A stretch of 64,000 nt of DNA from Globisporangium splendens (Eukaryota; Oomycota; Peronosporomycetes; Pythiales; Pythiaceae). Position numbers and translations under genes: made by a program. The notes beneath the pieces were generated by a model. The model saw only the letters and a list, made by a program, of their open reading frames with translations, did not search any database and was not told the origin of the DNA. This document shows, piece after piece, positions 22,601 through 34,902 of the stretch. Position 1 is the stretch's first letter; each line of letters begins with the position of its first letter. The stretch spans positions 186,001-250,000 of the forward strand of contig VFIW01000019.1 of the NCBI GenBank assembly GCA_006386115.1, read 5' to 3'.

Positions 22601-25600
22601 CAGCTTTCCCATTTTCGGTTTGATCTGCACTTGTTTGTCAATACTCAACACTTCTCGAATTGTAACACCAAAGTGCGTCTCCGAAACAGGCTCGTCGACT
22701 CCGCGAGAAAAGCCGATGCTGTCCGAGTTCCCCAAATTTCCCATACGTTCAGCCTCGTCTTTTCCAGCCTGTTCAATTGCCTCAAGAACTCTCCTTTCGA
22801 TCAATCTCGCCATACGCGTAATAGGAAGACGGCTTGCTTTCAGACCATTTTCAGTTGAAGGCTTGACGCCAGAAACTCGCTGCTTCTTCACACAGATTGG
22901 ACAAACGAAAGGTTCTTGCTCACCAGAAATAGCGTGATTCCGCTCGTTGAATAGTGCACAAATTTGGTGGTACCATAATTTGCAGGAATCGCACTCGACC
23001 CATGGCTCTTCGGCAACTTCGCTGTTCTTGCGCTTCAACAAAGACGACTTTTTCAGCACACCGTCAAAAGGCACGATAGCAGTTGGTCCAGCACTTGGCG
23101 CGCCATCAGCTGGCGTTGCTGCTGTCAGCTGCGGAAGCGTCGACATGTCAATCGGACCATCTTTCATTTGCTTGTAGCAACTTGAGCACCAGTGATGCTC
23201 CCCACGAGGATCACTGTAGTAGTGGGTGTGTCGGCGTATGCGTCCAGCGCAGGGTCCACTGCAAAACAGCATGCATGGGGCAAACTTGAACGAGTCCCCA
23301 CCACAGAGCTGGCACATTTCCTCGCGGCGTTGCTCACATCGCTTGAATAACTGCTTCTCAAGCTGATTCTTCAATGCAGCTAAAGATTTGTCGAACGATG
23401 CCAATAACTGCTTCGCAGCCTGGTTGAACTTGTTCGTGCTGCTGTTGTACGCAATGCAGTTCTCAAACACCAAACGAACATCGCCCGCAAAAGCCTCAAC
23501 ACTGTTGTAGTGCTCATTCTCTAGCCGTTTCTTGATCGTACCCAAGTCCATTGGGCACTTGATGATGTCGAAATAGTCAGGAATGTTCCATTGCACCGGA
23601 TCGACTGGATTGTTGAACGTCCAGCCATACTCACTCTCCATGAGCTTTGTGATGAGTGGCATCAGCCGATTCTTCAGTTCCGTTAATGTGATGTGACCAC
23701 AGAAGTTGAACCGAAGGGATCGGATATGCTCATCCAGTTGCCTTTCAGTCATTGAGTCCAGATAAGAAATGTCTTGGTGGGAGACATGCTGATCACTTCG
23801 AAGACTTGCTTGACTTCCGCGAACAACGAGACCATTTGGTAGCACCGGCGCCGCCTTAGCGGGAGCAGCAGGCTTTTCAGATACTGGAGTGCCAGGGACA
23901 ACAGTTCCATTTGACGCAGCTTGAGCCTTTGCCTGCGCACGAGCCTTGGCAATCTTAGCCTGCTCTTTTCTTCGCAATTTCTTCTCCTTCTCGGTCTGAA
24001 ACTTCAAAGGTTTCTTCTTCAGCTCGTTGAGATCAGCGACAGCACCAGTTTTTGACTCGATATCCACTCCAGCAGACGACTGCGCAACAGCGTTTCCGTT
24101 GGGAAGTTTTGCTGCATCAACCGACCCAGACGGCATGTTTGCACCCAGCATTGATGCATTAGTCGACGCAACAGCTGGATTCGAAGATGCTACATTCACT
24201 TTGCTCTCGGTTTTGACGACGCCAGGCTGGCTACCAGCCGTCCACGCAGCACCACCAGATTGCTGCATTGCTGCTTGTCGCTGCTGAAGAGCTGCAGCTG
24301 CTTGTGCTGAAGGACTGTGCCCAGTTCCACTCACACCAGCAGCCCCCGCTCCATTGTTAGTGAGCGAGTTTCCTGCTGCACCTGCAGACACCGTGGTGTT
24401 CATAATCTTGATTAAGCCACGGACGCCTTCCGGGCATTGGCTTGCAGCCATTTGCAACTGGGCAGGATTGCCACGGCACGAGTCGACGATCTTGATTGCC
24501 TTTCTCACTGGTCCGCACACTTCACAAATCATTTTGTTGCATTGCTTGAAATGCGATAACACGTAGCGCGACGAGATGCAGTGATCCGTACGGCATTGTC
24601 GCTGATGACACTCGCAGATGTGCTTCCACAAAACTTTCATTCCAGCGCAGTACGGTAGTATACATTGCGGCGTGGCACATGTGCTGGCATGTCGTAACAT
24701 ACACAAGCGCTCTTGCTGGCGGCGAAGAACCAACTGCTGCTCGGTCTCGTTCATTGGAGGTCGAATCGCGCTGCACACATCACACTGGAGATTGCGGCAC
24801 TTTCGGAAATGGGAAAGTAGTTGACGAGTTGATTTACACCCAATCGTAGTGCACTGAGCATTCGCGCATCGGGAGACGTGCGCCAACAGTGCTTTCGTGC
24901 GGCTACAATACTCAATTGTACATTCTCCAGTCGTGCATGTCCGGGCATGCTTCAATTGAATCAGCCGCCTCTTCAACTCTTCACGCTTCTGTGCAATCGA
25001 TGCTTCGGTCATTTGTCCCATTCCAGTAGGTGTTCCAGCAGTTGGAGTTACTGGACTTGCTGATGTGACGGGTGCTGCGGTCGGTACCCCTCTCTGTAGC
25101 TGATTTCCAGTGGCAGTGGGATTCATACCCATACTAGCAACATTGGCAACATGCTGCTGCTGAAGCTGCATTTGCTGCATCCGACGAAGCTGTTGCATTT
25201 GTTGCAGTTGCTGGAGTTGCTGGATTTGAGGACCGGTCAAGTTCATTCCATGGTACAAATTTGAGCCACCTACAGCACTAGGCACTGCTGCAACCATTGC
25301 AGGGTTCGGCTGCAAGCCAAATCCGGCAGAAGCTGAGACCGACGGTGACGATAAGCCCGCACTAATTTCTGGAGGCATGCTGAGCGCCACTGGATTGAAT
25401 TGCGCCCCTGCCACGGTTGATGCAACGGACGTCGGCGCACCACCAAAGTTGTTTCCACCAGCAATTGAGGTTGCCACAGTCGCTGTATCTTGTAGCTCGG
25501 ATTCAGGCATAGCGATAGGCTCATCACTCACTCCATTGGCCATCTCGTCCGCTTCTCGCTCGAGTTCATCAAGGATGGAGCTTCCTGAGCTCGGAGCGCC

Positions 25601-26611
25601 AACATTTGTCGTAGACGTGGACGGAGCGGTCATCGTGGTAGCCATGCTGACGGCTGATGGATTATTCACCTGCATTGAGACTGAAAGTGGCATCTGTAGC
25701 TGCTGGCTTGTTGCTGGTTGCTGTGGTATTTGGACTGGTGCAGCTGCAAACGGCACTCCTTGGAAACTATTTCTTTGGCTTTGCAGGTGAGCTGCCATTT
25801 GCTGCTGCTGTCGCTGAAGCAACTGGAGCTGTTGCTGTTGCAATTGCTGCGCCTGAGCCTGAGCCTGCTGCTGTAAATCCGTTGCCTGAGATGTAGGGGT
25901 CGATTGTTGTTGCTGCTGTTGCTGCATCTGACGCCGCCTGGAATTGTCCAGTGCCTGCTGAAGTCTCGCTTTCAAAGTCTGCACATTGCTGTACTCATCC
26001 CGCGATGATGCACTCATATACAGCGTATGCTCCAGTCGTCTGGCAATTTCTCGAGGGTTATAATTCACCGATGCCGGGCGATTCGCACTTTTCATAATCA
26101 GCGTCAAGCTATTATCCACAACAAAATACAACGGTCAGCACACATTTTTCGATGTACAAAAAAAAATAGAGCGACTGTAAGCGTACATGATCCGAGCAAT
26201 CTGCTGCCGTGCACTTCGGTCTGCATCCTTATCTCTCCAATCGCCTCCAGCACCTCCAGGTACTCCAACTCCAACACCAGTACCGTTTGCACCAACATTC
26301 GCACCAGCGTCGGCGCTGCTATTGGTTCCAGAAGTTAAAGTCACTGCATCCGTTTGCCGCGACGCTGCTGCTGCGGCTGCCGAAACGGCTTGCTGCGCAG
26401 TCGAAGCTATGCTGCTGGTATTGGCATTCATGATCTACCCAAAACAACGTAAGAGCGATTTCAAGTTTTAGTGCACTTCCAATCAAGTGAAATTAGCGAT
26501 ACAATGCAGCGCAGAAGCACTTACATTCGTTGCTGCTGTCGATGTAGTTATTGAAGCCGAATCTGCTGCATACTGTGGAACGGGGGACATGGATTGCGGA
26601 GGAACAGACAT
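19619..26611 (-). CDS. p300/CBP-type histone acetyltransferase
   Basis: Transcribed right to left: exon 1 26611-26525, exon 2 26434-26187, exon 3 26108-19619. Introns are 90 bp (GTAAGT...GGGTAG) and 78 bp (GTACGC...AATAG); phases match, giving about 2,274 residues. Domains in order: Ala/Gly-rich N-terminus, RRLEHTLYMSASSRDEY helix, poly-Gln, TAZ finger ~490-560, second TAZ ~575-655, bromodomain ~907-1015 (acetyl-lysine Asn in CIAYNSS), RING/PHD-like Cys region ~1040-1190, KAT11 acetyltransferase ~1200-1515, ZZ finger ~1895-1950, third TAZ ~2135-2220, then poly-Gln. The KAT11 core keeps VYVSYLDSV, HIWSCPP, DDYIFFC and LRQWYQKLL, including the Trp and Tyr matching the p300 catalytic residues, so it should be active. 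It acetylates histones and transcription factors in the nucleus as a coactivator. The bromodomain sets it apart from plant HAC proteins. The first exon is inferred. Confidence 0.93.
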
Positions 26612-28495
26612 GAGCACACTGCCAAACCGCAATTGGTCCCAATCGTTTTTCAAAAGAGCTCACAGTTGATTGCGTCAAAGCGATGCTGTCAAAAAAATCA
26701 AATCGCCGCTCCTTTAGTCCAAAAAGCGTCAAAAGCCAATTTTTCTTGCGAAAATGCTGCACAAGCTCTTGCAATCGATGGAATCAATATCGGTGCACCC
26801 ACAAGCCAACTAATTTGACTGCATCAGCAACAAAGAAGCAGTGCATGCACATTATGTAAAACAATACAAAATAGTTAGCATCTCATTCCACATATAAACC
26901 ATTGCATCATTCATGCGTCAATGCAAAAAATTAAAAGGAGGGGGCATGCAAGCACCGCATTCAAAATCAACATATAGCAAATAGTGCACCCATTCCATTA
27001 ATGCTGCTGTAAAGACACGCACACGTAGTGCATGGACAATAAACAAATGCACCAGCACGTGCGCATAAATTACCAGTGCACAGCTGCACTCTCTCGCACA
27101 TCACTCCATACATACACACACTATACAGGACGCCCACACCAAGACACACAGATCGGTATGCATATAGCCATACACCCGCCACCTCTACACCCTCTGCATT
27201 CATGCCACGCACCTCGGCTTCCACGCGCATATACAAAATATGAATATGTAGATATATTCGCGCACACCACCACCCCATGCCATTCTCCAACACAAAGAGC
27301 CACTCAGGGAAACTATTTTTGCTTACCTGCAATGTATGGGTAATTTACCGATAAATCACCCCTCCCTTTTCGAAACGAATGCAGACTCGAGACGAAGCCG
27401 AAGAAAAAAAAGGCGGCGTCTTGGGGCCAACGCCGTGCGCGCTGGAGACCGTGGACGGAGGCGAGACGGACACTGGCGTGTGGCGCGCGAGCTCGGCTTA
27501 CTGCTGGTGGGCGGGACGCGCGGGCGCACGCGGTCGAGTCGCTGGCGGAAACGCGCGCGCTGGGGTCTTGCTTCGGTCCTTGCTTCCTTCCCACCCTCGA
27601 GTGAGAAGAAAAAAAAAGCGGAAGAGTGATGGTCACAAGAACGAGGGAGGGCAAAATGCGGGTTGAGGCTCCCAGTTTGAACGGACTGCGAAGGGAACCC
27701 CGCCAAAAAGCGCGGACACCATCACTCTTTAACGCCCGCTAACACCCGCAGCAGCATCCACTAACGCCCAATGCGGGTACAGTGATAGGCAGTTTAAGTA
27801 CGAATGCAGTATGATATGGTGGCGCGAAACCCCTCTATTGAGACGTGCTGAATTCTTCAAGGGTTCCAATGCATGATATTTGATGTTTTGATAGATAGAT
27901 ATTTGCAGTGCGTTTTGCATCTGTATTATTGTGTGGAAAGACAATGGGACACTTCTTATGATGCACGGAAAGAAGCGGGTTGACTGTCTGAAGAAGGGGG
28001 ATGGAGTGATTAGTTGCAGCACACATCCCTCTCTTGTGAAACGCTGACGTGGTCCCTCTGGATTCGAGAGTGCGCCAACTATGCAATACTCATTCACACA
28101 CGCATCATCAGTAGGCATGCACAAGCCACCAAGAGCAAACACACACACGCACACAACCCATTTTGCTGTGGCGCATTAGCTCATAAAACTGAGTCTTCCC
28201 TATGATAATCTATCGCATTGGCGCCACGAGTCTTGCGTTTCACGGCTTCACTTGGATCCATCGAGTGACGATGCCATCAAGTTCGATATTTTTATCCAAG
28301 TTGACACTACCTCTATATAAAGGATTACATACAACTAAAAGGCTATTCTACCTGTGTATATCAAGTTGAAGTCCCAATACTCATGACATCGGGTTTTCTA
28401 GAGCGACGTACCGTAACAAATGTTGATTTCTACTGTACCACTCAACGTATAAAATGCCATTCCTATCATTTTTCAAACAGAAAAAGATCGCCATC
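26612..28495. other. Divergent promoter region between acetyltransferase and SMYD genes
   Basis: No supported gene. The left half is AT-rich with CACACA-type simple sequence (27000-27300). About 27400-27640 is GC-rich and purine-rich and gives overlapping open frames on both strands that look like base-composition artefacts. The genes on either side point away from this interval, so it must hold both promoters. Confidence 0.5.
28461..28480 (+). promoter_or_regulatory. Probable Inr/FPR core promoter of SMYD gene
   Basis: TATCATTTTTCAAACAG resembles the oomycete initiator plus flanking element (TCATTYY followed by CAATTT). It lies about 30 bp before ATG 28496 and after the in-frame ATG 28454, which favours 28496 as the real start. 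Confidence 0.45.
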
Positions 28496-30215
28496 ATGGC
28501 TGCCGTTGTCGTCGTGCAGCCAGCGGATGCGACGAGCGCCAGCGACCGCAGCGGCGACTGCGGGCGGTGCGTGGTGCTCGACCCCGAGACGCACCCCAAG
28601 GGCGTCGTACCCGGCGATCTGGTGCTGCAGACGCCGCCGTTTGCGAAGCTGCTGCACCCGGATCTGTGGAGCTCTCAGTGCCACCACTGCTTCGCTCCGG
28701 CGACCGATGCGGCGAAGCTCAGTCGATGCGGTCGCTGCCGCACTGCGTACTATTGTGCGTCATTTGAGCAGCTATTGTTAATGTAATCGGGTATATACAA
28801 ATGCTGCTGACCACATGTGCTTGTATGCGCACTAGGCTCGCGAGCATGTCAGCAGAAGGACTGGAAGCCTGATCACCAAGTGGAGTGCCGGCAACTGGAG
28901 CAAATTGTGTCGCTGCGTCTGCAAAGTACGCAAGTCTCGGATATGCTGTTGTTGGGTAGAGTGATGCGTCGATTGAATGCGGAAAAGAGCGGTGGTAGTG
29001 CGGAACAGGGGGTGCTTCCGACGGACCTGGTGTGGTACGAAGCGGACTTTTGCCAGGAAATGCTGCTTCTTGCAACATTGGCGCAAAAGCTGAAGCTTAT
29101 CGATGGTATGTGGTCGCGATGTCGCTATATTCCCAAGCGATTTGTTTGTTTTCTTTTTTCTCATTTTGTCGCGCAGAATCCTACTCCAGTGGCGAACTCC
29201 AGATGATGCTGAGTCGATTTGCCAACAACAATTTCTCCATTTGCGACGACCTGCTGCTTGAAATCGGTGCAGGGTGTTTCCCCCTTGGAGCGATGGTGAA
29301 CCACAGCTGTAATCCCAATTGTGCAGTCACGTGCGTACTATTTTATTGCTGTAGTTCGCTGCACGTATTTCGAGGTTTGAGCAGGATGATCGCTGATATT
29401 GTGCGACTTCAATGCTTTCTTCCAATAGGTTTACAGCAAACAGTCACACGGTGGGATTTCGTGCAATGAGGAACATTGCGCCAAACGAAGAGATTACGCA
29501 GTCTTATGGTACGATACGCAGATCCTGAATGTGTCCATATCAGTTATTTTCACTATGATCTCATATCTCCATTAACTTTGCACGCGTGTTTCCATTGATG
29601 AATACTGCAGTTGATATTGCGCTTCCAAGGTATGAGCGCCAGAGACGACTTGAGAGCAAGTATCATTTCCGATGCAAATGCCCGAGATGCATTGTGCCAA
29701 TGGAAGATCCTCAAAGCCTGGATGCAAATCTCAATTCGGATATTGATGGAACCCCTGAATCGCAATGGAATGCTGACCGTACAAAAGAGTTTGAGACAGC
29801 GACCGCTTTACTGACCAGTCCGATGGCTACTGGCAAAAACAGTGATGAAAAGAGGTCGACATTGTTGCGTGCCTTAGAAATTCAGCAGCGCATCTTGCAC
29901 CCAGAGCATATCAGCATCCTGCAGACATGCTCGGCTCTGTTTAGTGCTGAGATGGAAGATGGACGAATGGACGAAGCGATTTTCTACGGAGAACGAATGC
30001 TCGAGTTTTACCGACGAGTGTACCCAGCAAACCACCCGCTGACTGGGTTGCATTTATTCACGCTCGGCGATCTGCATCTCCAGCAGCTAGAGACTCACGG
30101 GAACCCAAGCCGAGCAAAGGAGTACCTGGAGGAAGCCAAGCGGATTCTACAGATCACTCACGGACGCGATCACCACTTTGTGGAGATATTGAGCCAACGG
30201 ATACAATCGTGCTAG
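28496..30215 (+). CDS. SMYD-type SET-MYND protein lysine methyltransferase
   Basis: Five exons: 28496-28754, 28836-29105, 29177-29330, 29429-29508 and 29611-30215. Donors are GTGCGT, GTATGT, GTGCGT and GTACGA; acceptors are CTAG, GCAG, ATAG and GCAG. All phases agree and give 455 residues. The SET domain is split by a MYND finger, as in SMYD proteins: the N-terminal SET piece (PGDLVLQTPPFAKLL), then MYND at ~61-103 (CHHC, CGRC, AYYCSRACQQKDWKPDH, C), then the SET core with VNHSCNPNC at ~217 and NEEITQSYVD at ~246, then the post-SET zinc cluster CKCPRC at ~274 and a helical TPR-like C-terminus. Family members methylate lysines of histones or cytosolic proteins using S-adenosylmethionine. The splice joins recreate the MYND Cys and the SET end exactly, so the model is strong. 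An in-frame ATG at 28454 is the alternative start. Confidence 0.9.
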
Positions 30216-31567
30216 AATCGACAGAGTGTAGATTGGTGCGCACGCAGCTTTTGGACCGTGTTGCAGAAAGTTCTAGAAACAATTTTTGCTGATAAAGGGC
30301 CATGATTATGCAGAAGCACTTGAGTGCGAACTGCGTGAACGCACGACAGAATTGGTATTCCGAATGAACATTGACAGAGCTGGTGTTTTCCGAATAAACA
30401 TGACAGGACTGCAGTCTGCGCTCCATTGAAGTCGAATTTGGCATGGCGGTGCAATGTTTTCATTGCTGGTGGATCACAATTATTCCTGATTGTCTCTTAG
30501 GACATCTCTGATGACGCAGTGGTGTTACAATCACATCTGTTCCGTGTCAGTCGCTGTGCGTTTTGTCAACTGCAACCAGATTGGGGATCACACATCAGCG
30601 AGCGCCACATCGCCATGCAACATGCTGGACGACATTGTCGATGCCTCTGACGGATGAGCTTGATTCTCTGGATTTTGTATCCAGAGTAGTTATGGGATGC
30701 CATTCACCTTCATAAACTAATCATGTGATTAGAAATAGAATATCACAAAAAGTGTTTGTATGATTTTCAGGTATTGAGAGACGCACATCTTGATATCCTA
30801 TTTGCTTATATCCAGTAAACGGTTTCCTTCCGCGTTTAGGGTCACTCCTCTTCTAATTAATAAATGTGCTGTAAATGAAATTGTAACAAACATCAGATGA
30901 TACTGCATTGTGTTTCCAAACAAAAAGCACAAGCAAAAGTTATAACCTTCCTCAGATCTATTTAATCCTGCAAATGCTGCTTGAGGTCTACTCAAACAAC
31001 ATTAACCCTAAAAACAGGTTTAACCCGGATTTTAACCTGAATGCATAAGTTAAACCTAAGGTTGGAGGTTGCCAAAAGGAAAAGAACAGGTTGCAGCAGC
31101 ACTCCCAACATTTGCGCTGCAGTCGCATTCCCAACCATTCCCAACATTTGAACGATTGAAAGAGCAAGGGAAGAGTTTCATCATGGTGTTGCTTCACGAG
31201 GAAGAGGGGAAATAGTTGGTGAGAGCAATAGACATATCTCAGAAGAGCTGCCTGGGGTGTTGAGGTTTGCATCAGTACAGTCTCAAACAAAAGGCAGTGC
31301 TCACGCATCTCCTTCTTTTCGCTAAACGGACGAACATGCGATGACCCTCTCAGCACAGTGTTTATGAGTTACAAATAAACAAGGCACTTGCAAAAGTCTA
31401 CAATCCAGAGCTTCTCCGTGCAGCGCACGGTATTAGTTGGCAACGCGTATCAGCAGCAACAAACAACCACAAGTGATAGTGCGATGACAAAAAGAAACAA
31501 AATGATTCGAGCACATTTACACTAGACTCACCCATCTCGACACATATTATATACGATCAACTATCAT
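30216..31567. other. Convergent intergenic region
   Basis: AT-rich spacer between two converging genes. No gene, RNA or repeat family recognised. A short purine/pyrimidine stretch with repeated TTTAACC-like words lies at 31015-31065. Confidence 0.5.
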
Positions 31568-32944
31568 CTACGTGTAGAATGTCATTGGGGTTTCCGAGTT
31601 GGCCGAGAACTCGTCCAGCAGATGCAAATACGATGCATACTGGCGCATCCACTCGCCTGCAATCTTGTCCTGAGCATCGTGGTCGAACAGATCCAAAAAC
31701 GCCTTCGTATCCTGTACGTCAAAGTTGGTCTTCATCCAGCCAAGCAGCTTGGCGATAATCACACCACAGCCTTCCTCTTCGCTCAGGTGATGGAACAGGT
31801 TACTCAGCGCTTCGTACTCTTGCTCTTCGGTTAGCGACTGCGAGATCACATCTTGCACAGCCAGCACCTCCTCACGCAACACGGCTTCGAGTTCGTTAAA
31901 AGTGGCGATGATGGCGTCACCTAAATAGCGACGATCATCGTGCACCTTTTCCAAAGCTGTCGCCAGTGTCTCACTGTACGTATCGTAAACGGTCGTCACT
32001 TTGTACCCAACTCCGGCGATCACTGTGCGCTCCTCAAGAAGATACTCCTTGAGCGTGATCACATCGTGAACGTGCTGGTCAAACAGCGTGAGCCATTTCG
32101 CGACGGCGACCAGAGCTTGTGGTGTGGCGCTTGCGAGCGCACCACTCGACACCACAGCACGCACACGACGCATATCTTCCAAGATCGCTTCGTTCAAGAT
32201 ACCAAATCCCACTTCGGACCACGTACAGTTTGACTCTTTTTGGCCCCATGGCGCAGCCAACTTGGGGAAATGTTCGTACTCTTCGTCAAACACGCTGTTG
32301 CTGTGCTCCGAGTAGCTATTGTTGCTGCGTGGCGGATCTTCATGTCGACTATTGTTGCGACTCCGACTCCCAAGCGAAAACACACTCAGCAGCGACCGTA
32401 CAAACGACGACGAGCGCTTCATCTTGTGGTTCACGTCTCGCGATGCGTCGACGTGTTCGTTGTGCTTCTTCAGCCACGCGATCGTGTCGATCATCCCCTT
32501 TTTCGACTTCTTCTCGCGATGCGCTTCAAGCATGCGGTGCTCGATCTCGTCGAGTTCCTGCAATTGCTCCCGAACTTCCTCGGGGGTCATCTTGCGCACC
32601 GGTTTCTTCTTCTCGAGTGTCTTCTTCGTGCCGCCAAACGCTTCAAGATCGGCCCACGCCATCGGATCGTCTTCGTCTTCGCCGTGGTCGTCGTCTTCCT
32701 GTTGCTGCAATCGCTGTGGGTTGTGCGCGCCTAGAATACGATACGAAGAGCGCCGCGGCGTCTGCCTTTGAGACCCGTCTCTGTTGTAGTTGTCTGCATG
32801 TTTGGGGTGCACATCGTCGTGCTCGCTGTCCGTGTCGTCATCCGCGCGATCTTCAACAGTCACGCTCTCTTCTTTCAATATCGCAGACGACGCGACGACC
32901 GTGTCGCCGTTTCCCATGCACGCTTGCAGCGGATGTTCGGCCAT
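31568..32944 (-). CDS. Acidic, helical protein of unknown function
   Basis: Intronless, 458 residues. The frame is open to an upstream ATG at 33058, but a near-perfect oomycete core promoter motif sits at 33014-33030, between the two ATGs, so translation most likely begins at 32944 (ATAATGGCC). Residues 1-110 are acidic and polar. About 110-160 is a charged helix (MTPEEVREQLQELDEIEHRM), followed by a Ser/Arg-rich stretch. From about 225 to the end the sequence is strongly helical, with no Cys/His metal motif, signal peptide or membrane segment. Segments such as YSETLATALEKVHDDRRYLG recall membrane-remodelling BAR-like helices, but this is only an impression. I do not recognise the family. Confidence 0.75.
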   Translation of the reverse strand: MAEHPLQACMGNGDTVVASSAILKEESVTVEDRADDDTDSEHDDVHPKHADNYNRDGSQRQTPRRSSYRILGAHNPQRLQQQEDDDHGEDEDDPMAWADLEAFGGTKKTLEKKKPVRKMTPEEVREQLQELDEIEHRMLEAHREKKSKKGMIDTIAWLKKHNEHVDASRDVNHKMKRSSSFVRSLLSVFSLGSRSRNNSRHEDPPRSNNSYSEHSNSVFDEEYEHFPKLAAPWGQKESNCTWSEVGFGILNEAILEDMRRVRAVVSSGALASATPQALVAVAKWLTLFDQHVHDVITLKEYLLEERTVIAGVGYKVTTVYDTYSETLATALEKVHDDRRYLGDAIIATFNELEAVLREEVLAVQDVISQSLTEEQEYEALSNLFHHLSEEEGCGVIIAKLLGWMKTNFDVQDTKAFLDLFDHDAQDKIAGEWMRQYASYLHLLDEFSANSETPMTFYT

Positions 32945-33013
32945 TATAAGCTCACGTGACTTGTCTCCTTCTATTGTAGTTCTCTGTGTGTCTTGAGCAG
33001 TGCGGACTTGGAC

Positions 33014-33030
33014 GCAAATTGGAGAATGGC
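33014..33030 (-). promoter_or_regulatory. Oomycete Inr/FPR core promoter
   Basis: On the minus strand the site reads GCCATTCTCCAATTTGC, an almost exact match to the oomycete initiator (CATTCT) joined to the flanking element (CAATTT). It lies about 70 bp upstream of ATG 32944 and decides the start of the acidic helical protein. Confidence 0.7.
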
Positions 33031-34506
33031 AACTCGGTGTTGATGGTGCGTGGCGCACGCAGGTGCTTTTCTATGGAAAGAACAAGAGAGACGACACCTT
33101 TACTTTCATTTTGAGCCAATTAAAGTTATGGAAAAAATGAAATAAAGAGCAACGATTGGCTGTAAATATGTTGAAGTGGGAATGTGCAGTTGTGGCTCAT
33201 TTTTTTGGGGTCGGACGAAGAACAAAAAAGAAACAAACACTGTTTGCTTCTTTTTAGCCAATGAGAAGAGAGGTAGAACAGGCTACTGCCCCCGACTAGA
33301 CATAACGGTGCATCACCATTGACGTTGACACCCAAGTGGATTGTTTGGTTTGGGCGGCTGCGCGTGGACTGGCGCACGTGTTTCTTTACCAACATGGAGC
33401 GCACTCCTATGCGTACACTCCCTGGATGTGACTGCGTGGATACACGATGTATTTCGTCAGAGAGAAAGGACCACCACCACCATCATCATCATGGAAGCAT
33501 CAACCAGAAGGCTTACCACTGCCAGACAGACCTCCAGGCGCCACCCGTTTTGGCTCGAGCACGTCACTCCCTCTTTGCTCTCTCCCACCCCATGTAAAAC
33601 AAAAAATAGAACCTCCAACTGCTTGGCGCGCTCGTCTACACCAAAGGAACTTCGACCATCAGCTCTAGCATTTCCAAATGCCCACCGTAAACGCTCCAAC
33701 TTGGACACTACTGCAGCACGAATGCTGCAGCGAAATGAGCTCCTGTAGGTGCTTTGGGTCATGATGCGTCGAGCATGTCTATGCTGCTGCTGTGTTCGGT
33801 TTGGCTCTAAAAATCGAACCATCCCAGGTTGTGCCATCAAGTGGCCTGATTCGTCACCGGCTGAGGCGGGAACCCGTGTCAAAAGTACTGATCACAGTGA
33901 ACCCTGCCCTGCATCAGACCCCAAAGATCACCTTCGTCACAATGGAATTGGTTTGTCGCCACTCTTTCACGACACAAACGAACCCTTTGTGCCCATGCGG
34001 CTGAACCAATGGGTGCAGAACCCAACATTTGTGACGACTTCGGTGGAAGCAAGAGGGGAGGAAAGCGACTTACTGCTTTCATAATCTGTTCCAGTGTGAA
34101 GGTGAAGCCTTTGGCAACAAAATCATTTTTGACACAAAGCGAGCTGCTTTGTATTGCACCTTTTGGTGATTCAGTGCGTTCGCTCATTGTTGCTTGGTTT
34201 TCTAGGTGGTTGAGTTTGTTCGTTCCGCGCAAGGCTCGCCTCCGAACGATTATCCATAAAATTGGTCTCCGGGTTTAGCCCGCATGCGATTCAGCTCTGT
34301 TTTACACATGGAGAGTTTAGAATCGTTGAGACTTGCCTTCTCATCGTGCAAACTTGATCACTCAACAAACAACGCAGCACCTCTTAGCGATGTTCGCTGC
34401 TACGGGAAGGAAGGAAGAAGAAGAAACGAGGATGAGAGGTGTCAGAGTATGGGCATAATCCTGGGCGACTGCAGTGGTCGCCGCTACTGAAAGCAGACGC
34501 CGCGAG
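33031..34506. other. Intergenic region
   Basis: No supported gene. A short CAC/CAT microsatellite lies at 33472-33493. Overlapping short open frames on both strands show no domains. Sequence just before 34507 may be the decayed upstream part of the membrane-protein fragment. Confidence 0.5.
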
Positions 34507-34902
34507 TACTCCGCGAATCGGCTATTGCCGAATTCCAAGTATTACGAAGACTTGGAAGGTACGACGAAGCAACAGGTTCACACCATCATGCTAAACATCG
34601 TGGCTTACGCGGTGCTGGAGCTGTTCAGTTTAGGATACGTGCACCAGATGATCAAACGGCATTTTGGCGTGTCGGTGATGTATCAGCTCGCGTTTGCACT
34701 GGAGAACGAGTGGCGCATCTGCCAGGGCTACTTCGCCAGGTGGATGCTCTTCGTGTTCCAGTACCTCCTCATCCACAACGGTGCGTCAGCTTCATGAGAT
34801 GCTCGCAGTTGAACCAAGAGGCAACAACTTCACTCTGGTATTTCATCACCTGCAGGTGTCGTCTACTCGTTTAGATTCGCGCCGAGTTCTGGCAGCCCGT
34901 GA
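34507..34902 (+). pseudogene. C-terminal fragment of a multi-membrane protein family
   Basis: Exon 34507-34780 encodes LLPNSKYYEDLEG, then helices with LNIVAYAVLELFSLGYVHQM and MYQLAFALENEWR. A 75-bp intron (GTGCGT...TGCAG) follows, and exon 34856-34902 adds VVYSFRFAPSSGSP before TGA. The fragment matches the C-terminal end of the split gene at 39749-43814 (shared pattern: LE..SL, HQLAF/YQLAF.LE, H.GV..SF.FA). The 400 or so residues expected upstream are absent: the preceding bases have no membrane segments in this frame. It therefore looks like a truncated paralog, possibly still spliced. Confidence 0.6.

Noticed and set aside
27313..27706. Overlapping open frames on both strands at 27.3-27.7 kb
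   Set aside because: Caused by GC- and purine-rich sequence; no domain, no splice or promoter support.
28454..28495. Upstream ATG 28454 as start of the SMYD gene
   Set aside because: The probable transcription initiator at 28461-28480 lies after it; kept only as an alternative.
30995..31065. Telomere-like TTTAACC/AACCCTAAA words
   Set aside because: Only one partial match to the CCCTAAA unit, with no tandem array.
33472..33493. CAC/CAT repeat as a CRISPR or satellite
   Set aside because: A short simple-sequence run with no spacer structure; CRISPR arrays are not expected in a eukaryotic nucleus.
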